The notes: a model not told the origin generated them from the letters alone. A stretch of 64,000 nt of DNA from Desulfobacteraceae bacterium (GCA_024230435.1 JAAERL010001107.1:1-64000); one strand, 5' to 3'; positions 8,247 to 17,354 are shown, counted from the first letter of the stretch. Program-made: numbers and translations.

Positions 8247-9221
8247 CTAAACGTACTCTTCGCCTCCGCGCCCGCTGATGATCAATTCACCTTTGCGTTC
8301 CATTTCCTGGATAATGCGCGTGACCTTTTGCTGAGCATCGGTTACATCCTTCATCCGAACAGCGCCGGAAACTTCTATTTCCTCTTTAAGAATTTCAGAG
8401 GCCCTGTCGGACATATTACGGAAAATCTTTTGTTTTACTTCTTCGGTGGACGCTTTCAAGGCAACTGCCAGCTCATTGGATTCCACACTGCGCAGCACCT
8501 TCTGCAGTCCCTTGTCGTCGACTAGCACGATATCATCAAAAACGAACATCATTTGCTTGATTTCATCTGCCAAGTCAGGGTCATCTTCTTCGATTTCGTC
8601 GATGATCTGTTCTGCGGTCCCACCGTCGATGGCGTTTAAAATATCGGCAAGACGGGCAACACCTCCTGCTTGTTGGGTAGTTGCATGATCTTTATTTTTC
8701 AGGATCTGCTCAAATACCCTGTCAATTTCCTCCACCATTCCGGACAATACCTTGTCCAGACTGGCAATGCGCACAGCAACATCTGATTTGACGGAATCGG
8801 GCAAACTGCTCAGGACATCACTGGCCACATTCGGATTCAGGTGCACAAGGATCAATGCAATGGTTTGAGGGTGTTCATCACGTATCAACTGGTAAAGCTG
8901 TTCGGCTTCAATATCCTGAACAGCTTCGAGGTTTTGTATGTGGGAGATCTTTTTTTTAGTTTCAGCCGTCTCCGGGCTTTCCTCGATTTGCGGTATTTCC
9001 GGTATCGGAATTTGGGATGTAGCCCCTGACTTTTTAAGAAATTCTTTTACAACCCGCTCCTCAAGCTCACTTGGAATCCCCACTAATTTGCTTTGCAGCC
9101 GTTTAATTAACTTGCGCTCGTCTTCGGACATGCGCTCGAAAATGGCCTGCGAGGCCATAGCTCCGATGGCATTGGTCACAATTGCAACTTTTACAGAACC
9201 GGTCAGTTGTTTTACATCCAT
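8247..9221 (-). CDS. fliG: Flagellar motor switch protein FliG
   Basis: FliG forms the rotor ring that contacts MotA and the MS ring. The 324-residue product is of normal length. The middle domain has the EHPQ motif (RDEHPQTIALILVHL, about residues 110-125). The C-terminal domain has FVFDDIVLVDDKGLQKVLR and the charged helix VALKASTEEVKQKIFRNMS that contacts the stator. Spacing to fliF is 15 bases and to fliHI 2 bases, so it is tightly packed in the operon. Confidence 0.95.
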   Translation of the reverse strand: MDVKQLTGSVKVAIVTNAIGAMASQAIFERMSEDERKLIKRLQSKLVGIPSELEERVVKEFLKKSGATSQIPIPEIPQIEESPETAETKKKISHIQNLEAVQDIEAEQLYQLIRDEHPQTIALILVHLNPNVASDVLSSLPDSVKSDVAVRIASLDKVLSGMVEEIDRVFEQILKNKDHATTQQAGGVARLADILNAIDGGTAEQIIDEIEEDDPDLADEIKQMMFVFDDIVLVDDKGLQKVLRSVESNELAVALKASTEEVKQKIFRNMSDRASEILKEEIEVSGAVRMKDVTDAQQKVTRIIQEMERKGELIISGRGGEEYV

Positions 9222-9236
9222 TTTCTATTCTGCCTG

Positions 9237-10844
9237 TTAGCTTTCGTTTAACCACTGTTGCATTAATTTAGCGGAATCTTCCTGCTTGGTGGTAATCAAT
9301 TGCGCCGCCTGATTAACATATTCTTTTCCTGAATCCTCCAAGGAGTACTGTTTTTCAATTTCAGCCAATGATCTGGGCAACTGCTGGAAAAGTTCCACAT
9401 CTTCCCAAGAGGTATCCGTGAGCCATAAAACAAGGGGCCGGACCACATAATTAAACGTAAACAACACAAAAACCGCTGCAATAATATATTTGATCAAACT
9501 GGCGTATTCCTTTAGTCTGTCAAACAATGAGGGGTCTGTGCCGGACAGTTCGGGTATGATTTTTTCCGTGCTGAAGGGCATGTTGGCGACTTTAACCATA
9601 TCGCCCCTTGTATCGTCGAAATTTACCGTCCGTTTGACGATGCTTTCCAGCGTTGCCATTTCTTCAGCCGTACGGGAAACATATTGAATTTCTTCTTGTT
9701 TGTTTTTTCCCTTACCTTTAGTTATAGTTTCATATGTCCCGTCAACAATGACAGCCACGGAAAGGCGCATCAGTTTTCCGGTGGGCAAAACCTGGTGGCT
9801 GGTTCGTTTACCGATTTCAAAATTACGGGTATTATCTCTTTTTTCGTATCCTGTGGGAGTAGTTTGCTCCGTATTTGCCTTTGCTCCGGCAGTGATATTG
9901 GCGGCCATGCCCGGCACGCCCGCAGGACTGCCTTTGACCTGAGAGGCGACTTCTGTGGACACCTGCTCACTGCGTACCACCTGGTTTTCGGGCAAATACG
10001 TTTCTTCAGTTTTTTCCTGCTGAACAAAATCGAGTTCACAAGCGACCCTTACAATCGATTTGTCTTTGCCCAGCACCTTTTCAAGCATCGTTGAAACCTG
10101 TTTTTCCAGCGCTTTTTCCTTGCGCAGTTGAAATTCCAGTTGATCGTTGCTCAGTTTTGCGGATATGGGAGCATTTTTATCTTCCGTTAGCAGATTCCCG
10201 TTATGATCCACGATGGTGACGTTATCAGGCGTCAAGCGCGGCACACTTGAAGAAACAAGATGGATAATGCCCTGGATTTGTTCCTGACTGATCCAGCGTC
10301 CGTGTTTGAGTTTCAGGATTACCGAGGCGCTGGCTTCTTCTTCTTGTTCAATAAACAGAGACTTTTCAGGGATAACAATATGTACACGCGAGCTTTGAAC
10401 TTCTTCCAGCCCATCGATCGTGCGGCTCAACTCTCCTTGCAACGCCCTTTGATAGTTGATGTTCTGAACAAATTCCGTCATTCCCAGCTTGGTATTGTCA
10501 AAGACCTCGAAGCCCATGCTGCCGCCCTTGGGCAGTCCTTCGGCGGCCATATTCAGCCGAACTTCATATACACGGTCCCTGGGAATCAAAATCGTGCCGC
10601 CGTCATGGGAGAGCTTATATTGAATTTTTTCTTCACGTAGCTGGGCCACCACCTGACCGGCATCGTTAGGAGACAAATGTGTGTATAAAGGCATATAATC
10701 GGGCTTGCTCGACCATGTGACGATGGTTATCATAGCCACAATACTGCCGATAACCAAAACACCAAGCGAGATCAGTTTGCCAGCCGTCATGGACTGGAGA
10801 ATACCTTTGAGCTGATTGAAAAATTCAGAACCTATTTGCGCCAT
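9237..10844 (-). CDS. fliF: Flagellar MS-ring protein FliF
   Basis: FliF builds the membrane MS ring on which FliG assembles. The 535-residue protein has an N-terminal membrane helix (about residues 22-44), the YscJ/FliF ring domain with LREEKIQYKLSHDGGTILIP, a second ring-building region with RVACELDFVQQEKTEETYLP, and a second membrane helix near 440-465. The cytoplasmic tail that binds FliG follows at the C terminus. It sits in the standard fliE-fliF-fliG order. Confidence 0.95.
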   Translation of the reverse strand: MAQIGSEFFNQLKGILQSMTAGKLISLGVLVIGSIVAMITIVTWSSKPDYMPLYTHLSPNDAGQVVAQLREEKIQYKLSHDGGTILIPRDRVYEVRLNMAAEGLPKGGSMGFEVFDNTKLGMTEFVQNINYQRALQGELSRTIDGLEEVQSSRVHIVIPEKSLFIEQEEEASASVILKLKHGRWISQEQIQGIIHLVSSSVPRLTPDNVTIVDHNGNLLTEDKNAPISAKLSNDQLEFQLRKEKALEKQVSTMLEKVLGKDKSIVRVACELDFVQQEKTEETYLPENQVVRSEQVSTEVASQVKGSPAGVPGMAANITAGAKANTEQTTPTGYEKRDNTRNFEIGKRTSHQVLPTGKLMRLSVAVIVDGTYETITKGKGKNKQEEIQYVSRTAEEMATLESIVKRTVNFDDTRGDMVKVANMPFSTEKIIPELSGTDPSLFDRLKEYASLIKYIIAAVFVLFTFNYVVRPLVLWLTDTSWEDVELFQQLPRSLAEIEKQYSLEDSGKEYVNQAAQLITTKQEDSAKLMQQWLNES

Positions 10845-10856
10845 AACTTAACTCAC

Positions 10857-11162
10857 CTAAAACTGCATGCGTTTAATTTCATCGTAAGCCGAAATAACTT
10901 TATTTCTTATTTCGAGCATCAGATTCATGGCCACATCGGCTTTTTGGATAGCGATCATGGTCCCGTGGATATCCTTGTTTTTACCGCTCATCAGGTTGGT
11001 CGCCGCATGGCTGGCCTCTTGCTGCATTTCATTAACGGCGGTAAAAGATTTTTCCAGCCAATACCCGAATGATTCTTTATCCAGGGATTTATCCGCATTT
11101 AACCTTTTATCCGCTTGAGCGGGCATCGACGGCGCCGCCTGTTGTATTGCTTTAATATCCAT
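10857..11162 (-). CDS. fliE: Flagellar hook-basal body complex protein FliE
   Basis: FliE is the adaptor between the MS ring and the proximal rod. The product is 101 residues, the normal size. Its C-terminal half carries the family signature: VNEMQQEASHAATNLMSGK followed by TMIAIQKADVAMNLMLEIRN. It lies between flgC (8 bases upstream) and fliF (12 bases downstream), the conserved flgB-flgC-fliE arrangement. Confidence 0.93.
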   Translation of the reverse strand: MDIKAIQQAAPSMPAQADKRLNADKSLDKESFGYWLEKSFTAVNEMQQEASHAATNLMSGKNKDIHGTMIAIQKADVAMNLMLEIRNKVISAYDEIKRMQF

Positions 11163-11170
11163 TTACGTTC

Positions 11171-11608
11171 TTACCTCCCAATATCTAAAGCCTGTGAAGC
11201 CATTTGCTTGGTGGCTTCGATGGCCGTTACATTAGCTTCGTAGCTGCGGGTGGCGGAAATCATATTCACCATTTCTTCAACAACATTAATATTGGGAAGC
11301 GCAAGATATCCTTTTTCATTGGCATCCGGGTGGCTGGGATCATATTTCATAATCGGGGCATTGCTATCGTTTACGATATCGGCCACCCTGACTTCTGAAA
11401 TTGCCGGGTTTAACCTTTCGGCCAGGGTTTTATGAAAATCAACTTGTCCGGCGACCGCCTCAAATATGGCGTCCTTTCTTTTGTAGGGTCCGCCCTGTTC
11501 CGTTTTGGTGGTGTTGACGTTAGCCAGATTGTTTGCGATCAGGTTCATGCGCACTCTTTGCGCGCTAAGACCGCTGGCGCTGGTTTTCAATGCGTCCAAA
11601 AAGTTCAT
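11171..11608 (-). CDS. flgC: Flagellar basal-body rod protein FlgC
   Basis: The 145-residue FlgC forms part of the proximal rod. The N-terminal rod/hook signature SGLSAQRVRMNLIANNLANV is followed by NTTKTEQGGPYKRKDAIF. The C terminus NVVEEMVNMISATRSYEANV is the conserved D0 helix. It begins 2 bases after flgB, so translation is likely coupled. Confidence 0.95.
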   Translation of the reverse strand: MNFLDALKTSASGLSAQRVRMNLIANNLANVNTTKTEQGGPYKRKDAIFEAVAGQVDFHKTLAERLNPAISEVRVADIVNDSNAPIMKYDPSHPDANEKGYLALPNINVVEEMVNMISATRSYEANVTAIEATKQMASQALDIGR

Positions 11609-11610
11609 GT

Positions 11611-12036
11611 TTACTGTTTACCTCCTTTAATGGCATTGACGAGCCCCTGGAATTTTTTGCTCAAAATTTGGGCACAGGCTTTGTACATTATTTGATTTTC
11701 CGTCAGGCTGGACATTTGTCTTTCCATATCCACGGTGTTGCCGTCTCCGCGCAACTGGTCCAACCCTGGGGTTTCATACACAAAGTTGCGGTAATTGAGA
11801 CCAGGGCCGCTTTTTGCGCAAAGGTGAGCGCCATGGGTTCGCGCAACAGCGATAGGAGCGTGATTCTCGCCCGGTTTGGCTTTCAGGGCCTGATCCACCA
11901 TTAGATCGAATGACTTGTAGCCGGGGGTATCGGCATTGGCGATATTTGAAAGAATCAGCTCATGGCGCCGGGCGCGCAGATTAAGTGAATTAGAAGCTAA
12001 TGTGATGGTCTTATCAAACAAATATTGATTGTCCAT
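11611..12036 (-). CDS. flgB: Flagellar basal-body rod protein FlgB
   Basis: First gene of the ten-gene minus-strand flagellar operon. The 141-residue protein has the FlgB hallmark RRHELILSNIANADTPGYKS and a C-terminal helix with MSSLTENQIMYKACAQILSK. It forms the first segment of the proximal rod. An AGGAG lies just upstream of the ATG and a perfect sigma-54 promoter is centred about 40 bases upstream. Confidence 0.95.
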   Translation of the reverse strand: MDNQYLFDKTITLASNSLNLRARRHELILSNIANADTPGYKSFDLMVDQALKAKPGENHAPIAVARTHGAHLCAKSGPGLNYRNFVYETPGLDQLRGDGNTVDMERQMSSLTENQIMYKACAQILSKKFQGLVNAIKGGKQ

Positions 12037-12067
12037 TTTTTAATTCTCCTGTTGGTAATGGTATTTG

Positions 12068-12083
12068 AGCAATTTGCATACCA
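12068..12083 (-). promoter_or_regulatory. Sigma-54 promoter of the flgB operon
   Basis: The minus strand reads TGGTATGCAAATTGCT, matching the -24/-12 consensus TGGYAYRNNNNTTGCW at every defined position. Transcription would start about 12 bases past the GC, giving a leader of about 20 bases before the flgB ATG at 12036. Confidence 0.85.
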
Positions 12084-12268
12084 GCTTTTTCAGCGAGGCC
12101 TTGGTAGATTTCTTGTAGTTGGAATTATTTATTTTTTCTAAGGCGGGTCCTATCGCCAAGAGCGCAAGCGGTAGTCAAAAGATCGACGGCTAGGCAAACT
12201 TTGCCGGCAGGGGGGGGTAAGGGTCTTGCAAACCGGCGGGCAGGCAAAATCATCAACGCTTATAAATT

Positions 12269-13624
12269 TTAAAAACAAGGCATATCTTGTGTTTCACGGT
12301 ATTCGCGCAACTTATTGCGCAAGGTGCGGATGCTGACACCGAGCATTTTGGCGGCCAGGGTTCTGTTTTGATCGGCATGAGAAAGGGTTTGTTCGATAAG
12401 CTTTTTTTCCAGCTCCTTTACGGTATGTCCTACCAGTGTTTTGTCTCCGCGCCCGGAAGGATCGGTCATGTCCTGATCTAGCAAAAGATCTTCCGGTTCG
12501 ATGGTGTGATCACCGCTTATCAGAATCGCACGTTCTATGGCGTTTTCAAGCTCGCGTACATTTCCGGGCCACTTCCATTGGCTTAACGAGCTTAAGGCTT
12601 CCGGGCTCAAGACAGGCTTGGTCGCCCGGCCGGCAGTGCACAGCTTTGAGATGAAATGCTCCACCAAAAGAGGAATATCTTCAATTCGGTCCCGCAGCGG
12701 CGGTATTGTCAAGGGAATGACGCGCAAGCGGTAATATAGATCTTGCCTGAATTGGCCTTGTTTGACCATTTGGGCCAAATCCCGGTTCGTGGTTGCGATG
12801 ACGCGCGTGTCCACCGATACGGCCTGTTTTCCGCCGATCCTGTCCACCTGTTTTTCCTGCAAAACGCGTAGCAGCTTGGCCTGGAGGATAAGGGGCATTT
12901 CGCTGATCTCATCGAGCAAAAGGGTTCCTTTGTCGGCTTGTTCGAACCTGCCGGTTTTGCGTTGAGCCGCACCGGTAAATGCGCCCCGCTCATATCCGAA
13001 AAGCTCGCTTTCGGCCAGACTGTCCGGCAAGGCCGCACAGTTCATGGCCACAAACCGGTCCGTAGGCCGATTGCTGTTTTCATGGATAAACCTTGCCAAC
13101 AGCTCTTTGCCGGTACCGCTTTCTCCCTGGATCAGAACCGTGGCGTTTGAGGGCGCCACCCGCCGGGCTGTATCCAAAAGTTTTAGCAAAGCAGGCGCTT
13201 TAGTCACTATGGACGCGGGGCCAGGCGGGGCCAGGCAGGTTTGTTTTGCATCGCCGTTAAAATTTTGTTTTACCCTTGATATGCAATCTATAAAAAGGTG
13301 TTCAGCAACATCTGACTGAATATAGTCGTAAACTCCCCAGTGCATCACTTCAACCGCTCTTTGTACCGAAGCCTTTTGCGCGACCAGCAAAACAGGCGGG
13401 AGTTGATCAGCGGATTGTAAAAAAGTTTTAAGGTTTTCGCTGCAAATACCGGCAAGCTGATCGTCGAGGATCAGCAAATCGGACAGGCCCCCTTCTGCGA
13501 TGCGTTCAAGTTCGGAAAAAGAAAGCAGTTCAGTGACCCGGTAACCGGCATTGCGCAACCAGCCTGATAGTTGTTTTTGCAGACCTTGACGGGAACACAG
13601 TATGTGGATGGTAAAATCGTCCAT
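12269..13624 (-). CDS. Sigma-54-dependent flagellar regulator (FlrC/FleR type) with degenerate receiver
   Basis: The 451-residue protein has a receiver-like N terminus (1-125), a sigma-54 AAA+ domain (about 135-365) and a Fis-type HTH (about 405-445). Walker A is GESGTGKE, the sigma-54 contact loop is GAFTGA, and the Walker B/sensor region is LLLDEISEMP. The receiver is unusual: the N-terminal acidic pair is missing (ILCSRQ), the conserved Lys is replaced (YIQSDV), and only the ILDD strand retains Asp. Phosphorylation control is therefore uncertain. It sits directly upstream of flgB, on the same strand, 232 bases away, and has its own sigma-54 promoter. I infer that it activates the sigma-54 promoters seen in this window. 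Confidence 0.85.
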   Translation of the reverse strand: MDDFTIHILCSRQGLQKQLSGWLRNAGYRVTELLSFSELERIAEGGLSDLLILDDQLAGICSENLKTFLQSADQLPPVLLVAQKASVQRAVEVMHWGVYDYIQSDVAEHLFIDCISRVKQNFNGDAKQTCLAPPGPASIVTKAPALLKLLDTARRVAPSNATVLIQGESGTGKELLARFIHENSNRPTDRFVAMNCAALPDSLAESELFGYERGAFTGAAQRKTGRFEQADKGTLLLDEISEMPLILQAKLLRVLQEKQVDRIGGKQAVSVDTRVIATTNRDLAQMVKQGQFRQDLYYRLRVIPLTIPPLRDRIEDIPLLVEHFISKLCTAGRATKPVLSPEALSSLSQWKWPGNVRELENAIERAILISGDHTIEPEDLLLDQDMTDPSGRGDKTLVGHTVKELEKKLIEQTLSHADQNRTLAAKMLGVSIRTLRNKLREYRETQDMPCF

Positions 13625-13771
13625 GGCGCCCAGATACTTCTTAATGATATTAACTCTACGAATCAGGAGATTAAGGGTCGTGGAAGACCCTAAACGTTAA
13701 AAAAACGCTTTTGTTTTTTTATATCGAGCCGGTTTTACCGAACTTGACGAACTAATCGAATTTAAGATTAG

Positions 13772-13787
13772 AGCAACAAGTATGCCA
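13772..13787 (-). promoter_or_regulatory. Sigma-54 promoter upstream of the regulator at 12269
   Basis: The minus strand reads TGGCATACTTGTTGCT, a full match to TGGYAYRNNNNTTGCW. It lies 148 bases upstream of the regulator ATG. The leader contains a small GGGTC/GACCC hairpin near 13675-13694 and an A/T-rich run, which might attenuate transcription. Confidence 0.75.
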
Positions 13788-13847
13788 CGTTTGCGTCACG
13801 GGCCTGGAAGATAGGATTGCAGGCTCTGAAGATGTGAGGTTCAGGTT

Positions 13848-14585
13848 TTATTTTGCCTGAACCGGTTTTCTTGCTGAATCTGTTTTGTTGGGGAACTCAC
13901 CGATATGAGATTTTATCAGTTCAAGCGCCTGCTCAACCATCTTATCGTGCGATGCCAGCTCCATGACAATGTTGAGCCCGTCCGGGGGGATATCATCGGC
14001 CCCCTGAATATCGGCGATCTCATAATGCGGCCAATCCATTTGGTTACTGACGGCCAGGTCTTTTAACTGTGAAATGGCGCCGGGATGCATTTTAATAGTG
14101 GTTTGGTAAGCCCTGGTCATATCGTCCAACACGTACGATTGCATTGCCGAGTAGTCTTCAAGCACAGTGCTGTGCGGTGATGCAAGGATTTGACGTGTAA
14201 TATGGATAGCCATTTCAAAAGCATTCCTTGCGCCTTCAGAAATGACACCCTGATGGTATGTCATCGCATCTTCCAGGGACTGAAAAAATTGCTGAAGATT
14301 GGGTTTAAAGGATGCTTTCGCTATTTTAGAAGATTCCCGGCAGCCATCGGAAAAACCTTCCTCGTATCCTTTTTGCCGTATCCGTTCAATCCTTTCGCTA
14401 TATCGTGTTTTTGCACCGGTCTTGCCATCCGGGCCTTGACCATCCGCGTCACAATCGAACATGGGCTGAAAAAGACCACATTGCGCATCTTGGGTTTTAT
14501 CCGGCGGGGCAGCTTTTTCGATGGACGGAAAACAATGGGGCTCAAATTCATCTCCGGCAGATCCGGAAGTTGGCGGCTTATTCAT
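13848..14585 (-). CDS. Stand-alone FliH-like flagellar protein
   Basis: The 245-residue protein resembles FliH rather than any enzyme. After a disordered N terminus it has a glycine-spaced helix start (RQKGYEEGFSDGCRES, about residues 90-105). A long helical region follows, then MAIHITRQILASP and TIKMHPGAISQLKDLAV, which parallels the FliH C-terminal pattern of helix, then basic beta strand, then P-x-x-x-x-x-L. It lies 50 bases downstream of the sigma-54 activator gene and is probably co-transcribed with it. Since another FliH is fused to FliI in the main operon, this is a second FliH-type protein. An alternative is an unrelated export-associated coiled-coil protein. Confidence 0.6.
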   Translation of the reverse strand: MNKPPTSGSAGDEFEPHCFPSIEKAAPPDKTQDAQCGLFQPMFDCDADGQGPDGKTGAKTRYSERIERIRQKGYEEGFSDGCRESSKIAKASFKPNLQQFFQSLEDAMTYHQGVISEGARNAFEMAIHITRQILASPHSTVLEDYSAMQSYVLDDMTRAYQTTIKMHPGAISQLKDLAVSNQMDWPHYEIADIQGADDIPPDGLNIVMELASHDKMVEQALELIKSHIGEFPNKTDSARKPVQAK

Positions 14586-14634
14586 TTTTATCCCCTTAAC
14601 GGGCTATTGGCATGTATGAGTGAAGCCTTTTTCA

Positions 14635-15696
14635 TCAGGCGCATTTATGAAGCTCGTATCGCTTTATTTTTTCAACCAGCGTGGTGCGCTTTACTTGAAG
14701 CAGCTTGGCCGCTTTGTTCTTGACCCAATCGGTTTTTTCCAGGGATTGATAGATCAGATTTTTCTCAAATTCGCTAACTGCGGTGTTCAGGCAGATACCA
14801 TCCGGGCTCAGTTCAATCGAGTGAGCGGATAAGCCGGACTGCGTTTCGGATTTGATTTTCTCCGGTAAGTCGTCCTGGCCTATTTCCCCCTCGCCTTTTA
14901 ACACCACGAGCCGCTCCATAAGGTTTGCCAGTTCCCTGACATTGCCGGGCCAATGATGGTGTATCAGATGATTTAATGCATCTTGAGATACGCCGCTGAT
15001 CCGGGTTCCTTTTTCATGATTGAGTTTTTGGACAAAATACTCGGCTAATAGTCCAATGTCGGTGATGCGGTCTTTAAGACTGGGCAGTTGGATTGGAATC
15101 ACATACAATCGATAAAACAAATCTTCTCTGAAATGGCCCTTTTGGACTTGTTCTTCAAGGTCACGGTGGGTTGCGGCTATAATGCGCACATCCACCTTAA
15201 CGGATTTGCATCCGCCTACCGGTTCAAACTCCCTTTCCTCCAGGACCTTTAAAACTTTGACCTGCAAGTCGGGACTCATATCTCCGATTTCATCCAAGAA
15301 AATCGTGCCGCCATTGGCGATTTCAAATTTCCCGGTTTTTGCCGCCGTGGCTCCGGTAAATGCGCCTTTGACGTGCCCAAAAAGTTCACTTTCCAGTAGA
15401 TTTTCGGGAATTGCGCCGCAATTGATCGAAACGAAAGGTTTATTTGACCGGTAGGAACGTTTATGGATGGCTTTGGCTACCATCCCTTTTCCGGTTCCTG
15501 TTTCACCGTTTATCAAAATCGTGCTGTCACTATCGGCAACCCTTTCGACTAACTGAAAAACCTGATTCATACATCTGCATTTTCCAATAACTCCCATATA
15601 ACCATTTTGTTCCAACATCTGTTCAAGATCATACGACGTTGAACGGACAGGACTATCCGCAGCATTTTCGTTTGCGAGGGCTGCATCATTTTGCAC
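14635..15696 (-). CDS. Sigma-54 activator without receiver domain (FleQ/FlrA-like)
   Basis: The 353-residue protein is an AAA+ activator with only about 38 residues before the ATPase domain, so it lacks a receiver. It carries a Walker A GETGTGKG (the usual final Glu is Gly), [21 protein letters not shown] and a C-terminal Fis-like HTH (AAKLLQVKRTTLVEKIKRYE). Such activators act constitutively or through partner proteins or c-di-GMP in FleQ-like cases, but no ligand site can be assigned here. A perfect sigma-54 promoter lies 58 bases upstream, so the gene is itself sigma-54 controlled. The following gene is the FliH-like protein. Confidence 0.85.
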   Translation of the reverse strand: MQNDAALANENAADSPVRSTSYDLEQMLEQNGYMGVIGKCRCMNQVFQLVERVADSDSTILINGETGTGKGMVAKAIHKRSYRSNKPFVSINCGAIPENLLESELFGHVKGAFTGATAAKTGKFEIANGGTIFLDEIGDMSPDLQVKVLKVLEEREFEPVGGCKSVKVDVRIIAATHRDLEEQVQKGHFREDLFYRLYVIPIQLPSLKDRITDIGLLAEYFVQKLNHEKGTRISGVSQDALNHLIHHHWPGNVRELANLMERLVVLKGEGEIGQDDLPEKIKSETQSGLSAHSIELSPDGICLNTAVSEFEKNLIYQSLEKTDWVKNKAAKLLQVKRTTLVEKIKRYELHKCA

Positions 15697-15753
15697 AATT
15701 ATCCTCCCTTATAGCCGGTTTTGAGATTTTAATTGACGGAGACAAACAAAATT

Positions 15754-15769
15754 AGCAAAGCATGTGCCA
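15754..15769 (-). promoter_or_regulatory. Sigma-54 promoter of the activator at 14635
   Basis: The minus strand reads TGGCACATGCTTTGCT, a full match to the -24/-12 consensus, 58 bases upstream of the ATG at 15696. It suggests a sigma-54 feedback loop among the flagellar activators. Confidence 0.85.
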
Positions 15770-16295
15770 TTAAATCGCCGGGTGGAATTGATATTTGACG
15801 CTTTGCAGCCAATGCAGGCACGATCAATCCCAAAACAAAATAACCTTAGGCCGTTATAAAAAAAACGCTGACCTTGAACAGATACGATTCAAGCAGACAG
15901 GCAACTATGCAGGCTCTTTTCACAACGTTTTTTTTTGCATTATGCAACTGATTCTAACAAAATATAACACTTGTTTTCTTAGAAACCGTAGCCATTCATC
16001 GGCCATCTATTTCAGTAATAGGTTAAGGGTCTTTAAATTACTTAATATAAGTTAGGGCATTTTAATATGACCTGTTTGCTGACAATCCGATATGCAAGTT
16101 GAAAAGGTCTTTGCAATTTGCAATTAGGCGATCCAGGATTGCGGCGATACCGGCATTTCAACGATTTTAGATTCGTTTTCAAATACTTAAAAGCCTTTTA
16201 CAGATACACGGCTGATCAAGGTTTCACCAAAAACGCTCAAGGAAAAATTTTTATTCCATCAATACGGCCCATTATTCTTTTTTTCCGCGGATCGC
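15770..16295. other. Intergenic region between regulator and flagellin
   Basis: No convincing gene or RNA was found in these roughly 525 bases. The region is A/T-rich and contains fragments resembling the dispersed repeats (for example around 16021-16055 and 16160-16185). It separates divergently transcribed units. Confidence 0.5.
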
Positions 16296-16322
16296 CTTAA
16301 GTTTACGCCGCGGCAAACGATA
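16296..16322 (+). promoter_or_regulatory. Sigma-28 (FliA) promoter of the flagellin gene
   Basis: TTAAGTTT, 11 bases, then AACGATAG resembles the FliA consensus TAAAGTTT-N11-GCCGATAA. The expected start near 16330 gives an unusually long leader of about 125 bases before the flagellin ATG. A long leader would suit post-transcriptional control by FlbT. Confidence 0.6.
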
Positions 16323-16455
16323 GTAGTTTTGAAGGCGCAATCTAAGCTGGAAGGGAGGCGATTTGGAAAGGAGCTCCAGCGCCGGAGAACAATTTAGTAA
16401 AATTTTGTCCCAATAGGCCAGAATGGCCGCTAATACCCAGAAAAGGAGAAACACT

Positions 16456-17304
16456 ATGGCCGTAAATGCAATCACCCTAACCTCAGGAATGCGTAAAAAT
16501 CTTTTCAGCCTTCAAAAAACCAATGTTTTGATGGAAACAACCCAAAAACGGCTCGCTACAGGTCAGCGCGTACAATCCGCGATTGATGATCCTGTAAACT
16601 ATTTTACTGCTTTGGGCCATCGCCAACGCGCGGAGGACTTGGCCTCCCGTAAGGACGAAATGGCGGAATCCATCCAGTTGGTGAGCGCTGCAAATGAAGG
16701 CGTGGAATCAGTTACAGCACTGATCGCCTCGGCTAAATCACTGGCGCAAAGTGCATTGTCAGCATCCACAACGGATTCAATTAATACACTTTATAGTCAG
16801 TATGAACAAGTGTTGGACCAAATCGACTTCCTGGCGGAGGATTCGGGATACAAAGGCGTAAACTTGTTAGAAGGCACAGGTGTCACTCACACGGTTTCAT
16901 TTGACGAACAAGGTGACAGCTCCCTGACCATGACAGGTTTTGACTCCAGTGCTGAGGGCGAAACTTTGAGCTTGGCCACCTTTGGCGAAAACGGTTGGGT
17001 CAGCGAAGGGGGAACGGCGAAAAAATTAGCAATCAGCTCCGCTATTACACAACTGGATACGGCGCGCTCGGCATTGCGTACTGAAGCTTCCAAACTGTCA
17101 ACCAACTTGAGTACCATTACAATCCGGCAGGATTTTACCACAGGTATGATCAATACCTTGGAAGACGGTGCGGCGAACCTGACCAATGCCGACATGAATG
17201 AAGAAGGCGCCAACATGCTGATGCTCCAAACACGTCAGTCACTTGGTACGACCTCTTTGAGTCTGGCTTCCCAGGCCGCCCAGTCAGTGATGCGTCTATT
17301 CTAA
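16456..17304 (+). CDS. fliC: Flagellin
   Basis: This is the filament subunit. The start is the ATG at 16456 with AGGAGA 8 bases upstream; an in-frame upstream start at 16423 has no ribosome site. The 282-residue protein is short: it contains the N-terminal D0/D1 helices (MRKNLFSLQKTNVLMETTQK, then RLATGQRV and AIDDPVNYF) and the C-terminal D0/D1 helices (EEGANMLMLQTRQSLGTTSL, ending in SVMRLF), with only about 60 residues of surface-exposed Ser/Thr/Gly-rich loop between. It resembles the small alphaproteobacterial flagellins in layout. The nearby flbT and flaF genes and the glycosyltransferases suggest translational control and possibly glycosylation. It is preceded by a sigma-28-like promoter. 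Confidence 0.93.
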   Translation: MAVNAITLTSGMRKNLFSLQKTNVLMETTQKRLATGQRVQSAIDDPVNYFTALGHRQRAEDLASRKDEMAESIQLVSAANEGVESVTALIASAKSLAQSALSASTTDSINTLYSQYEQVLDQIDFLAEDSGYKGVNLLEGTGVTHTVSFDEQGDSSLTMTGFDSSAEGETLSLATFGENGWVSEGGTAKKLAISSAITQLDTARSALRTEASKLSTNLSTITIRQDFTTGMINTLEDGAANLTNADMNEEGANMLMLQTRQSLGTTSLSLASQAAQSVMRLF

Positions 17305-17354
17305 TCATTATCATAGTGCATCATAGATAAAAATTCTCGGATACATTGATTCAA

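Noticed and set aside
8100-8525. Plus-strand frame opposite the fliG/fliHI junction
   Set aside because: It covers conserved ends of two minus-strand genes and has no coding character of its own.
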